A stretch of DNA of 64,000 nucleotides from Nicotiana tabacum (lineage: Eukaryota; Streptophyta; Magnoliopsida; Solanales; Solanaceae), in contig NC_134094.1 in assembly GCF_000715075.1 (NCBI RefSeq), positions 84,583,120-84,647,119 of the forward strand, given 5' to 3'. The position numbers and the translations under genes were made by a program. A model generated the notes under the pieces. The model searched no databases. It was given only the letters and a program-made list of their open reading frames with translations, and was not told the origin of the DNA. Of the stretch, positions 1-11,087 are shown in pieces; position 1 is the stretch's first letter, and the number at the start of each line of letters is the position of its first letter.

Positions 1-1033
1 TTGTATTAAATTTGTACGAAATTTATTTTAAAATTTTATGTTATTGTACCATATATTTTTCTTTTCTTACTCGATTTGTTAAAGAAACAAAAGTAGAGAA
101 TGAATTCTAAATCGAATCATATGCACTGATTTTTTTTAACTAAAAAACTTGAATATTTCTGGGAACTGAATTATTTGGGTGGAGAAATTTTGAGTAAAAG
201 CGATATAGTCGCACTTTGGAGAAACTGAGTTTCATCTAAGATTTGAATTTTTTGCCGAACTTGATGTCGAAAAATATGTGAATCTAGAAATTCATTTCGG
301 CCAATTGAACCTTCTCGAACTATTTCTTTTTAAGAACCAAAAAGATTTGTGCCAAAATAAAATATGCCAAGAAGAGCAGAAGTCCTTTTGCGCAAATAAT
401 AAGAGGTCACACGTTAATAACTCAATCAATTCTTCAAAAATATATTGTATTACCTTCATTGGTAATAGCCAAAAGTCTCAGGCATATGTTATTCTTGCAG
501 CTTCTTGAATGGTGAGTAATCAATTGTGTAGCATAGATTCTTGTTGGAAATACTAATACAAAGATGAATCCGAAGTTGGAGGCGATTGAATATGATTTAC
601 TATGACTTAGGTCAGAAATTTCAAAATTAAGCGAAGAAGATGACTGAGGTCTTTCGATTTGTACTGGGGTTTGATTTTGAGATGTAATTGGCTGTTTTCC
701 AGTGACGATGGCGATTAGGAGGGAGGCGAAAGAAAACAGGAGAAGAGGAGAGAAGAGAGAAAGGGGGATGGAAGACAGAAAGGAGGCTAGAAGGAGGCTT
801 ATTGAGACAATTAAATATAAACTGTAAGAAAAACTTAGTTATAGCTGATAAATTTAAAACTTTTAAGAAATTTAGTAAATAAGTTTAAAATATGGTATAG
901 GAACAAAAAAAGTTCTAAGCCCTTTTAGTGTGTTTAGATCAAAATTCAACACTTCCGACGGGCTATTGATGGACCAACTGGACGTGGGCTCACTTACATA
1001 ACTTCTTGAGCAGTGAAAGCCCAAGCCTTAAAT
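1..1033 (+). repeat. Copy A of the segment upstream of the enoyl-ACP reductase gene
   Basis: This stretch aligns base for base with 40413-41431, with scattered substitutions and small indels (about 94% identity by eye). One visible indel is an 18-base purine-rich stretch near 755-775 that is absent from the other copy. The other copy leads straight into the leader of the enoyl-ACP reductase gene. This one stops at 1033, exactly where the copia LTR begins. The last ~104 bases (929-1032) are identical in both copies. The left edge lies outside the window. It may be a segmental duplication of a gene-upstream region or two copies of a non-coding repeat; the sequence alone does not decide. The short open frame at 278-508 exists in altered form in the other copy and shows no coding character. 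Confidence 0.85.
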
Positions 1034-1351
1034 TGTTATGATACAAATCAACCCAGTTATGGTGGGATTTTTATGGAAGAAAAACCATACAATCGTATGA
1101 GAGAAGATAAGGGACTCGAAGTTAGAGAGAGAAATATCAAAAGAAAACAAAATGAAATGATTGTCCAACTTTCTTATTCAGTACTTCTTTGTTTATATAT
1201 TTACACTTGAGATGGCTAGCTATGTAATGATACAATGGCTATCTAAGTAATGTAACTTGGCTAAAGTATGAAATATAAATTGAGTTACAAGTTGGGCTTA
1301 GCTACTTGGGCCTTCAACCGACTGATGGGTTGTTGTTCAATATAGTTAACA
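1034..1351 (-). repeat. 3' LTR of the minus-strand Ty1/copia element
   Basis: The LTR starts with TGTTATGATAC and ends in GTTAACA, giving TG...CA ends and a length of 318 bp. Directly beyond it on the minus strand lies a purine-rich GAGGGGGG polypurine tract (about 1352-1359), as expected just inside a 3' LTR. The partner 5' LTR is not present anywhere in the window. The five bases on the left flank read TAAAT. Confidence 0.8.
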
Positions 1352-1944
1352 CCCCCCTCAAGCTTGAGGGTGATACAACGCCAAGCTTGACAAGAATCAA
1401 ATGATGGAGATAACCAGAAAGGGCCTTGGTCATGATATCTTCTAGCTGAGCAGAACTTGGGACAAAATGAAAAGAAATCAATCCAGCTTGAAGGTTGTCC
1501 GAGACATAATTACAATCTATTTCAATGTGCTTAGTACGTTCATGAAACACAAGGTTTTTGGCAATATGCAAGGCAGCCTGACTGTCGCAAAAAATAGGGA
1601 CAGGACTGGTGATAGACAAACCAAGATCACCTAAAATTCGGACCAACCAAGAGATCTCGGCAACAAATTTCCTTAATGCTCGATATTCTGCCTCAGCAGA
1701 AGACAAAGAAATAGTTGGCTACTTTTTTGCTTTTCTAGAAAATAGGATAACCAACAAGGGTAATGTAGTACCCAGAAACAGATCTCCTAGATTGAGCACA
1801 AGCTGCCAAGTCAGAATCAGAGAAAACTTTGAGATCCAAATCAGAAGAACAAGGCAGAAGGATGCCCAGATCTGGAGCATTACATAAATACCTCAAAACA
1901 TGGAGGGCAGCCATCATGTAAGGAATATGAGGAGCCTGCAAGAA
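1352..1944 (-). pseudogene. Copia RNase H and C-terminus, distal part of split polyprotein
   Basis: On the minus strand, frames at 1941-1735 and 1706-1314 give the end of a copia polyprotein: an RNase H segment (KVFSDSDLAAC, then [10 protein letters not shown]) and the conserved [10 protein letters not shown] region. The two frames are separated by a frameshift and a stop near 1715-1735. This piece continues the reverse transcriptase found at 16973-17722: the coding sequence reads on across the AAGAA target duplication, so the intervening 15 kb is a later insertion. It cannot make a working protein. Confidence 0.85.
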
Positions 1945-2682
1945 TGTAACGACCCGACTGGCCGTTTTGAGAATTTAAGTCCTGTTCGGCGGCATAAGGC
2001 CTTGAGCAGCTTCATATTATGTTTATTGACATGCGTGCGTGGTTGAATTCAGTTATTGGATGATTCAGAGTGATTTGGGATACTTAGTCCCTAAAACGGA
2101 AGCTTAAGTCTTAGGATTTTGTCCGTAGTCGAAACTATGTGAAAGAGACTCCGGAATGGAGTTATGTCAGTTACGTTAGCTCCGTTGGGTGATTTTGGAT
2201 TTAGGAGCATGTCCGGACTTTGAATTTGAGGTCTGTAGCTGATTTAGGCTTGAAATGGAAAAGTCGAATTTTTGGAGATTTGGACCGGAAGTGGACTTTT
2301 TGATATCGGGGTCGGAATACGATTCCAAGAGTTGGAACAACTCCGTTATGTTATTTGGTACTTGCCTGTAAAATTTGACGTCATTTCGGGTTGGTATGAT
2401 AGGTTTCGGCACGAGTTTTCGAAGTTTGAAGATTTGAAAGTTCTTAAGTTCGATTCATGATTTATTTCGTATTTTTGGCATTGTTCGATGTGATTTGAGA
2501 CCTCGAGCGAGTCCGTGTTAGGTTATGGAACTTGTTTGTGTGTTTAGATGGGGTCCCGGGGACCTCGAGTGTGTTTCGGATGGGCTTCGGGCCATTTCCT
2601 TCTATTTTTGAACTGTTGTTTTCTGTCATATAGTTTCCTTAATCGCATTCGCGTCCCTTCCTTCGCGTTCGCGAAGAGTAAC
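1945..2682 (+). mobile_element. Solo LTR of a Ty3/gypsy-type element, left segment
   Basis: It begins TGTAACGACCCGACTGG, the usual start of Solanaceae chromovirus LTRs, and is flanked on the left by AAGAA (1940-1944). Its other half is 14127-16950, ending GGGTCGTGACA and followed by AAGAA (16951-16955). The joined LTR would be about 3.56 kb without any internal domain, hence a solo LTR. The chromovirus at 2683-14126 interrupts it. Open frames in this interval are not gene-like. Confidence 0.85.
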
Positions 2683-3299
2683 TATCACGACACGAAATTT
2701 CCACCTTCGGACCGTGATGGCGGCTAACATTTCACTTGCTAGGCAAGCCAACGTTAGAATAATATTAGCCATTTTTAAATAATTTTTAAATTTATTAATA
2801 ACAAAGAAATAAATGCGGAAGTAAGGTCTGAAATATAGTGAATAATCCATAAAAACAACGGTGTCTACATACCATCCCAGAATTTGGTGTAACAAGTGCA
2901 CGAGCTTCTAGAATAATACAAATAAAGTCCTGAATAGAATAAAGTTGTCTGAAAATAAACACACAACTAAAGTAAAGTAGTCGGGGACTTCAGAACTGCA
3001 GACGATGTGCAGTTATACCTCAAGTCTCCTCCGAGTAGCTGAAATCCGAGCAAGTCTATGGTACGCTGCTAGGACCAACTCCGAAATCTACACAAGAAGT
3101 GCTGAGTGTAGTATTAGTACAACCGACCCCATGTACTGCTAAGTGCTGAGCCTAACCTCGACAAAGTAGTGACGAGGCTAAGGCGGGTCACTTACATTAA
3201 CCTGTACGCAATATTAGTAACAACAACAAATAATAGAAATAAATCACGTAACTCATTTAAAATAATTGAAGCCAACTCAGCAGTCATAACCAATTATCA

Positions 3300-3700
3300 T
3301 TTTTATCAATTTTCGTTGCAGCGTGCAACCCGCTCTCACAATATATTCACATTCAATTCTGTTGCGGCGTGCAACCCGCTCTCACAATATATTCATTTTC
3401 AATCCTCTCATATAAATATTTTTAATCAAGTATATATATTGACTTTTAAATAAGTCTATTGCGGCGTGCAATCCGATCCCCCAAATATTCACTTTTAATA
3501 AGTCTATTGCGGTGTGCAATCCGATCCCCCAAATATTGACTTTTAATAAGTCTGTTGCGACGTGCAACCCGATCCTCCAATATGGACTTTTTAATAAGTC
3601 TGTTGCGGCGTGCAACCCGATCCTCCAATATATCCATTTCAATCAATTCTGTTGCGGCGTGCAACCCGATCCTCCAATATATCCATTTACCAAATTTTAT
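3300..3700 (-). repeat. Tandem ~47-bp repeats inside the 3' LTR
   Basis: Units carry a core reading TTGCGGCGTGCAACCCGATC on the plus strand, followed by an AT-rich spacer such as CTTTTAATAAGTCTG. Around seven imperfect units are seen, the first two more divergent. The same array occurs in the partner LTR at 11720-12040. Open frames here simply translate the repeat. Confidence 0.85.
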
Positions 3701-4676
3701 AGAAGAAATTTTCCCAATAAATGCAACAATTAATATAAAATTATAAGACAACAAGCATACAATAATTATGATTTAATTATGAAATAAACAATGACAAATA
3801 GCAAATTATTATAAAAATCAGGGAGAAAATAGGCAGTTTAATATTTAATATGCTAAATGTCAAATAATAATTAAGACACATAATTCAAATAGCATGTAAC
3901 AATTAATGCAGGAATTCAAGAATTAATATTTGACAAAGAATATGAGAGAAACAATTATTATAATAATTAATTTTTGATTTAAAATGATTTATGATTTTTC
4001 AAGTAATTATGCAAACAATTAAGTTGACGACGTATAGACACTCGTCACCTCGCCTATACGACGTTCACATGCATTTCACATAACAAATAGTTTAAGGGTT
4101 CTATTCCCTCAAGTCAAGGTTAACCATGACACTTACCTCGATTTGCAAATTCTAATCAATTACTCGACCACAGATTTTCCTTTTAAATTTGTCTCCAAAA
4201 GCTTCAAATTTATTCATAAACAATTCAATATACTCAATACGAATCATAGGATTTAATTCCATATGAATTTACTAATTTTCCGGATAAAAATCTGAAATTC
4301 ATTAAAATATTTGACAGTGGGACCCACGTCTCAAATCCTGGAAAAACTCACGAAATTCGAACACTAGTTCCGCTACGAGTTCAATCATACAAAAATTATC
4401 CGATTCCGATATCAAATGGACCTTCAAATCTAAAATTTTTATTTTTTGGAAGAATTTATAAAAATCTAATTTTTTTCCATAAATTCATTGATTCACTATA
4501 TAAATGAGTATGAAATCATAAAATATAATCAATATAGGATAAGGAACACTTACCCCAATGTTTTCCCGTAAAATTCGCCCATGAATCGCCTTACCCGAGC
4601 TCAAGAATTGGAAATGGTTGAAAATGGGTCGAAACCCCATTTCCAGAACTTAAGTTCTGCTTCTAAGATTTTTACT

Positions 4677-5065
4677 CATCGCGATTGCGGAAATTCATTC
4701 ACGATCGCGTAGAACAACTTTTGCCCAAGTTCATTTTACTCTTCGCGATCGCGAAGCACATTTTGGCTGCCCAGACTTTTAACTCTACGCGATCGCGTAA
4801 ATGGTCATGCGATCGCGGAGTACATTTTTTTACAGCCTTACGTGATCGCGTACTTACTTTTGCGATCGCGTAGCACAATTGACGTGCCTAGTTTCTGCCT
4901 TCCTTCCTTCTACGCGATCGCAGCTGGTCCCCTGCGTTCGCAGTGCATTGGGAGTTTACCTTCCGCGATCGCATTCCTATCTTCGCGAACGCGAAGGGTA
5001 AACTTCACTACTTACAATTTCCTCATCGCGATCGCAGGAATGGCTTCGCGATCGCGAAGCACAAT
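4677..5065. repeat. Cluster of GCGATCGC palindromes in the 3' LTR
   Basis: At least eight exact GCGATCGC octamers lie within about 390 bases, plus several one-base decayed versions (for example CGATTGCG and ACGATCGCG). They are mostly in the context TCGCGATCGCGAAG. Spacing is irregular, roughly 20-60 bases. The same arrangement recurs at 13025-13400 and 14150-14520. Confidence 0.85.
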
Positions 5066-5898
5066 GCACCAGATGATAGCAGAAGCTCAAAACCCCGATT
5101 TTCTAAGTTCAAAATCATCCCGTAGCCTATCCGAAACTCACCCGAGCCCTCGGAGCTCCAAACCAAACATGCAACAAGTCCTAAAAGATCATACAAACTT
5201 ACTCGCGCGATCAAATCGCCAAAATAACACCTAGAACTACGAATCAGACACCAAATCTAAGGAAATTTTTAAGAAAACTTTAAAACTTATATTTTTACAA
5301 TCGGACGTCCGAATCACATCAAATCAACTCTGATTCTCACCAAATTTGGCAGACAAGTCATAAATATTATAGTGGACCAATACCAGGCTGCGGAACTAAA
5401 ATACGGACCTGGGGTCAATAAATCCAACATCAGTAATTTCTTAAAAATCATTAAGCTTTCAAGCTTTTAATTTTTCATCAAAATTTCATATCTCGGGCTA
5501 GGGACCTCGAAATTCGATTCCGGGCATACGCCCAAGTTCCAAATCACGATACGGACCTACCGGAATTGTCAAAACACTGATCCGAGTCCGTTTGCTCAAA
5601 ATGTTGACCAAAGTCAACTCAGTTGAGTTTTAAAACTCAATTTCACATTTTAATCCATTTTTCACATAAAAACTTTTCAGAAAATTGTACGGACTGTGCA
5701 CGCAAGTCGAGAAATAATAAATGGTGCTTTTCGAGGTCTTAGAATACAGAATTACTTATTAAATTCAAAGATAACATTTTGGGTCATCACATTATCCATC
5801 TCTAAAACAAACGTTCGTCCTCGAACGGAGTTAGAAAAACAAGTACCTAAGCTGGTGAATAAGTGTGGATATTTACTCCGCACGTCCGACTCAGACTC

Positions 5899-6480
5899 CT
5901 AGGTAGATGCCTCTACCGGTTGACCTCTCCAATGCACCCGAACTAAAGGATAACTCTTAGACCTCAACTGTCGGACCTGCCGGGCTAGAATAGCCACCGG
6001 CTCCTCCTCGTAAGTCAAATCTTTGTCCAATTGGACTGAGCTGAAATCTAACACATGGGACGGATCACCATGATATTTTCGGAGCATAGACACATGGAAC
6101 ACCGGATGAACCGCTGATAAACTAGGTGGTAATGCAAGCCTGTAGGCTACTTCACCCACCCTTTCAAGAATTTCAAATGGTCCGATATACCTAGGGCTCA
6201 ACTTGCTCTTCTTTCCAAACCTCATTACACTTTTCATAGGTGAAACTCGGAGCAATATTCTTTCTCCAACCATAAATGCAATATCGCGAACTTTACGGTC
6301 GGCATAACTCTTTTGCCTAGACTGAGCTGTGCAAAGTGGATCCTGAATAATCTTGGCCTTATCCAAGGCATCTTGTACCAAATCAATACCCAATAATCGA
6401 GCCTCACCCGGTTCAAACCAGCCAACTAGAGAACGGCATCGCCTTCCGTATAATGCCTCATATAGAGCCATCTGAATGCT
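5899..6480 (-). pseudogene. Chromovirus integrase C-terminus with chromodomain-like tail
   Basis: The frame at 6471-5899 continues the integrase after a stop at 6487-6489. It contains the ALYGRRCRS motif, the GPFEILERVG and HPVFHVSMLR motifs of the gypsy integrase C-terminal domain, and a chromodomain-like end (VAILARQVRQLRSK, VRVHWRGQPVEAS). This tail is known to direct chromovirus integration toward chromatin. The frame ends in a stop just after the WRGQP motif, where the family usually carries on for a short stretch. Confidence 0.85.
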
Positions 6481-6489
6481 CGAATGTTA

Positions 6490-7842
6490 GCTATTATTAT
6501 AAGCAAACTCCGCAAGTGGCAAGAAATGATCCCAAGAACCTCTAATGTCTATAACACAAGCACGAAGCATATCTTCCAATATCTGAATAGTGCGCTCCGA
6601 CTGTCCGCCTGTCTGTGGATAAAATATTGTACTCAATTCCAATCGTGTGCCTAACTCACGGAGTACAGCCCTCCAGAAATGTGAGGTAAACTGCGTACCT
6701 CGATCTGAAATAATAGACACGGGCACACCGTGAAGGCGGACAATCTCACGAATATACATTTCAGCTAACCTTTCTGAAGAATAGGTAACTGCCACTGGAA
6801 TGAAATGTGTTGATTTGGTTAACCTATCCACAATAACCCAAACTGAGTCAAATTTTCTCTGAGTCCGTGGGAGCCCAACAACAAAATCCATAGTGATACG
6901 CTCCCACTGTCACTCGGGAATTTCTAACTTCTGAATCAAACCACCAGGTCTTTGATGCTCGTATTTAACTTGCTGACAATTTAGACACCAAGCTACATAT
7001 GCAACTATATCCTTCTTCATTCTCCTCCACCAATAATGTTCCCGTAAATATTGATACATTTTAGCGGCACCTGGATGAATAGAATACCCGGAACTGTGTT
7101 TCTCTTCAAGAATTAATTCACGAAGCCCATCTACATTAGGCACACAAATACGACCCTGCATTCGCAGAACTCCATCTTCCCCCACAGCAACCTGTTTAGC
7201 ATCACTGTGCCGCACCGTGTCCTTAAGGACAAGTAAATGAGGATCATCATACTCCCTCTCTCTGATACACTCATATAAAGAAGACCTAGCGACTGTGCAA
7301 GCTAGAACCCGACTGGGTTCTGAAACATCTAACCTCGCGAACTGATTAGCCAAAGTCTGAACATCTGCAGCTAATGGACTTTCACGAACCGAAATATACG
7401 CAAGACTGCCCATACTCACAGCCTTTCTACTCAAAGCATCGGCCACCACATTGGCCTTTTCGCGGTGATACAAAATAGTGATATCATAGTCTTTCAACAA
7501 CTCCAACCATCTTTTCTGCCTCGAATTTAGATCTTTTTGTTTGAATAGGTACTGAAGGCTACGATGATCAGTAAATACCTCACACGAGATATCGTAGAGG
7601 TAATGCCTCCAAATCTTCAGCGCATGAACAATGGCTACCAGTTCTAAGTCATGAACAGGATAATTCTTCTCACGAACATTCAACTGTCGCGACGCATATG
7701 CAATCACCCTGCCATCTTGTATTAATAATGCACCAAGCCATATGTGAGATGTATTACAATATACTGTATACGATCCTGAACCTGTGGGTAATACCAACAC
7801 TGGCGTCGTAGTCAAAGCAGTCTTGAGTTCCTGAAAACTCAA
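6490..7842 (-). pseudogene. Chromovirus RNase H and integrase core
   Basis: The frame at 7842-6910 gives RNase H (ASRQLNVREKNYP, FTDHRSLQYLF, ADALSRK) and the integrase HHCC zinc finger (HPGAAKMYQYLREHYWW then CLNC). After a TGA at 6910-6912, where the family has Trp, the frame at 6891-6487 carries the integrase core with all three acidic positions visible (MDFVVGLP, SDRGTQFTS, GQSERT). The first RNase H acidic position reads Asn (VYCNTS) where Asp is expected, a probable catalytic loss. The TGA also separates the zinc finger from the core. Confidence 0.9.
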
Positions 7843-7869
7843 CTCACACTCGTCTGACCATCTGAATGG

Positions 7870-8712
7870 GACACCTTACTGGGTCAGTCTGGTCAATGGG
7901 CTTACTATAGATGAAAACCCTTTCACGAACCGACGATAATAACCTGTTAAACCTAGGAAACTCCGGATCTCTGTAACTGAAGTAGGTCTAGGCCAATTCT
8001 GAACAGCCTCAATCTTCTTAGGAACCACCTTTATGCCTTCTACCGATACAACATGCCCCAAAAAGGCAATTGAGTCTAACCAAAACACATATTTTGAAAA
8101 CTTGGCATATAACTGATTATTCTTCAAAGTGTGAAGCACACTTCGAAGTTGCTGCTCATGTTCCTCTCAACTGCTGGAGTAAATCAAGATATCATCAATA
8201 AATACAACCACAAAAGAATCCAAGTAAGGCTTGAACACCCGATTCATCAAATACATAAATGTTGTTGAGGCATTTGTCAACCCAAATGACATCACTAGGA
8301 ATTCGTAATTCCCATACCGAGTTCGAAAAGTTGTTTTAGGGATATCAGATGCCTTAATGTTCAACTAATGGTAACCAAACCTCACATTGATCTTCAAAAA
8401 TACCTTTGCACCCTGAAGCTGATCAAATAAATCATCAATTCTTGGCAGCGGATATTTGTTTTTGATAGTGGCCTTGTTCAACTGCCGATAATCTATACAC
8501 ATCCACATAGAGCCATATTTCTTCTTTACAAATAATACTGGTGCACCCCAGGGCGAGATACTGGGTCTAATGAATCCCCGATCAAGCAAATCTTGTAACT
8601 GCTCTTTTAATTCTTTCAACTCTGGCGGGGCCATACGGTATGGTGGAATAGAAATGGGCTGAGTGCCCAGAGCCAAATCACTACTGAAGTCAATATCTCT
8701 GTCGGGTGGCAT
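7870..8712 (-). pseudogene. Chromovirus reverse transcriptase, broken by stops
   Basis: Three adjacent minus-strand frames (8712-8365, 8364-8167, 8139-7876) make one reverse transcriptase. Motifs seen are [21 protein letters not shown], the active-site FIDDILIYS, and the connection motif [12 protein letters not shown]. The interruptions are TAG at 8365 (Gln position), TGA just after the IYSSS motif (Arg position) and TAA near 7875. The first two are C-to-T type changes. Confidence 0.9.
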
Positions 8713-9254
8713 CCCAGCAAATCTGCAGTAAATACCTCTGGAAATTCACGAACAACTGATACTGAGTCCATAGAAGGAATATCTGCACTGGGATCGCGAA
8801 TATAAGCCAAATAGGCTAGACACCCTTTCTCTACCATACGCCGAGCTTTCATATAAGAAATAACCCTGCTGGCAGAATGACCAGGAGTTCCTTTCCACTC
8901 TAACCGAGGTAACCCCGGTATGTCTAGAGTCACTGTCTTGGCATGATAATCCAATATAGCATGATAAGGTGACAGCCAATCCATACCCAAGATGACATCA
9001 AAATCTACCATATCAAGAAGTAGAAAATCCACACTAGTCTCAAGACTACTAATAGTAACCACACATGAACGATAGACATGATCTACTACAACAGAGTCTC
9101 CCACCGGTGTAGATACACACATAGAAGCACTCAGAGAATCACAAGGCACAACCAAATATGAAGCAAAATAGGAGGACACATAGGAATAAGTAGATCCTGG
9201 ATCAAATAGAACTGAAGCATCTCTATGGAAAACTGGAATAATACCTGTGATCAC
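8616..9254 (-). pseudogene. Chromovirus retropepsin-like protease and linker to RT
   Basis: The minus-strand frame contains FDPGSTYSYVSS, the protease active-site loop typical of plant chromoviruses, and DVILGMDWLSPYHA, the conserved flap and C-terminal part. It overlaps the start of the RT frame at 8712 in another phase, so a frameshift lies near 8650-8710. It follows gag after a low-complexity Arg/Gly-rich linker (about 9300-9540) that holds further stops. Confidence 0.85.
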
Positions 9255-9479
9255 AGCATCAGATGACTCGGCCTCAGGCCTAGCTAGAAAAGCATAAAAT
9301 CGGGCATGGGACCCACCACTCTTAACCGTGTCCCTGGGACGGCCTCTAACTGGCTGGCCTCTACCTCTAACGGTCTAACCTCCACCTCTATTGGACTGAC
9401 CTCCACCTCTAATGGCCTGACCTATGCCTCTAACTGTCTAACCCCTACCTCTAGCTGGCTGAGCAGGTAGTGAAGCAAC

Positions 9480-10886
9480 CGGTGCCGGTATGATGGCACG
9501 AGAATCCTGCCGAGATCTATTACTCGCCAATCTAGGGCACTACCTTCTGATGTGACCAATGTTTACGCACTCATAACACCCATCCTGATGCCGTGGCTAC
9601 TGAAGCTGAAGCTGACCCAGATGGGCCGGATAATCGCTGTAGAAACTCTGGAGTGTTGGTGCACTGATAGGAGTTGAATGTGCACTAAATGTTGGCTGCC
9701 CAGAGTAATGCGTAATAGGACCGTGACTCCCTAAAGCACCGGGAGATGCATGAAGTGCTGAATGAAATGGTCTACGAGGATGACCCCTACCAAAATTACC
9801 ACTGCCTCCAGATGAAGCACCACTGAAACCACCAAACTTACAAAGCCTCTTACCGGACCTCTGCCATCTCTCATGTGCAAGAACCATCTCGATCCTCCTT
9901 GCGACATTAGCAGCCGCCTGAAAAGAAATCTCACTTCTGGTCTTCTTGGCCATCTGAAGTCTGATAGGGTGAGTGAGTCCCTCAATAAACCTCCTCACTC
10001 TCTCTCCCTCTGTAGGTAGTAAAAGGAGAGCATGACGGGCCAAATCCACAAAACGGGACTCATACTGAGTAACTGTCATACTGCCCTGCTGTAGACGCTC
10101 AAATTGCTTGCGGAATTCCTCTCTCAGTGTGATAGGGAGGAACTTCTCCAGAAATAGCTGAGAGAACTGCTCCTAGGTAAGTGCAGGCAATCCGACTGGT
10201 TGGGTCAATGTATAATCTCTCCACCACCTCTTGGCGGAACCCGTCATCTGAAAAATAGCAAAATCAACCCCATTGGTCTCAACTATACCCATGTTCCGCA
10301 GCACCTCGTGGCAGCGTTCAAGATAATCCTGTGGGTCCTCAGAAGGTGTACCAGTGAAGTGAACTGGAAAGAGCTTAGTAAAATTATCCGGTCTCAATAA
10401 GGCCTCAAAACACATTGCGGGCCTATCACCGGTCTGTGCCGCAACAACTGGCTGAACTACCCCAACTGACAGGGCTTCTAGAGCCTGATTCTGGGGAGCC
10501 ATCTGCTTCGGAGCGGGAGTAGTGGGAGTTTTTGCTCCTCCCCCAGTCTGTGAGATGGCTGGTGCCACTAGAAATGTACCATTCTGGGCCACGCCCTCCA
10601 TAAGACTTACCAAATGGACTAGAGCATCCTGAAGTACTGGAGTGGCTATAAATCCTTCTGGGACCTGAACTGGTCCAACTGGTACATTCTGAACTGGAAC
10701 CTCCTCCTGAAGGTCCACCTGAGGTTTTACAACAAGTGCAGCTGCTCGAGTTCTGGACTGAGATCTACCTCGTCCTCTGCCTCGGCCTCTAGCACGACCT
10801 GGGCCTCGACCTCTACCCCTGGCCATAGTTGCCATCGGGGGTTCTGGTCCCTGCCCATCTATAAAGGTATTACGTGTTCTCACCAT
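9480..10886 (-). pseudogene. Chromovirus gag
   Basis: It starts at an ATG at 10886 with a basic, Arg/Gly-rich N-terminus (repeats of RGRG). The capsid region runs through PDNFTKLFPVHFTGTPSEDPQ and RWWRDYTLTQP. A TAG at 10173-10175 sits where the family has Trp in a LTWEQF-like motif. Translation resumes at 10079-9597 with MTVTQYESRFVDLARHA and GERVRRFIEGLTHPIR, and a second TAG follows at 9597. A CCHC zinc knuckle (CYEC..GHIRR.CP) lies downstream at about 9535-9590 with a stop inside. The protein is not functional. Confidence 0.88.
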
Positions 10887-11073
10887 CTATGAGAGAATAA
10901 GAGTAGAATAGTTCAATTATCGATGATAGAATAAAATCTCACGACAGAATAAGAAAGAAGTGATATTGTTCCTAAACTTCATAGACTCTGAGAGATAAGT
11001 ACAGACGTCTCCATACCGATCCTTCACACTCTACTAAGCTTGCTCGTGACTTGTGAGACCCATGTAACCTAGT

Positions 11074-11085
11074 GCTCTAATACCA
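11074..11085 (-). other. Primer-binding site of the chromovirus
   Basis: The minus strand reads TGGTATTAGAGC two bases inside the 5' LTR edge (11088). This is one base from TGGTATCAGAGC, the sequence complementary to the 3' end of plant initiator tRNA-Met that primes many plant retroelements. It fixes the direction of the element as minus. Confidence 0.85.
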
Positions 11086-11087
11086 AC

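Larger units (their letters stand above)
2683..5791 (-). repeat. 3' LTR of the nested chromovirus
   Basis: It is 3109 bp long and matches 11088-14126. On the plus strand it opens TATCACGACAC (a mutated TGTCACGACCC) and closes GGGTCATCACA. Just beyond the right edge (5792-5806) is the minus-strand polypurine tract region next to a GAACGTTTGT-type motif. It contains a tandem array near 3300-3700 and a cluster of GCGATCGC octamers near 4677-5060. No host gene is visible inside; short frames here are repeat translations. Confidence 0.9.

Noticed and set aside
3382..3754. Overlapping frames with repeated RRNRLIKS or LHAATDLLK motifs (also 11758-12110)
   Set aside because: They translate a 47-bp tandem repeat in three frames; no protein family is indicated.
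4677..5065. GCGATCGC is the HIP1 octamer of cyanobacteria, raising the idea of plastid-ancestor or bacterial DNA
   Set aside because: The clusters lie inside LTRs with clear retroelement ends and are duplicated with them; surrounding sequence is not bacterial.
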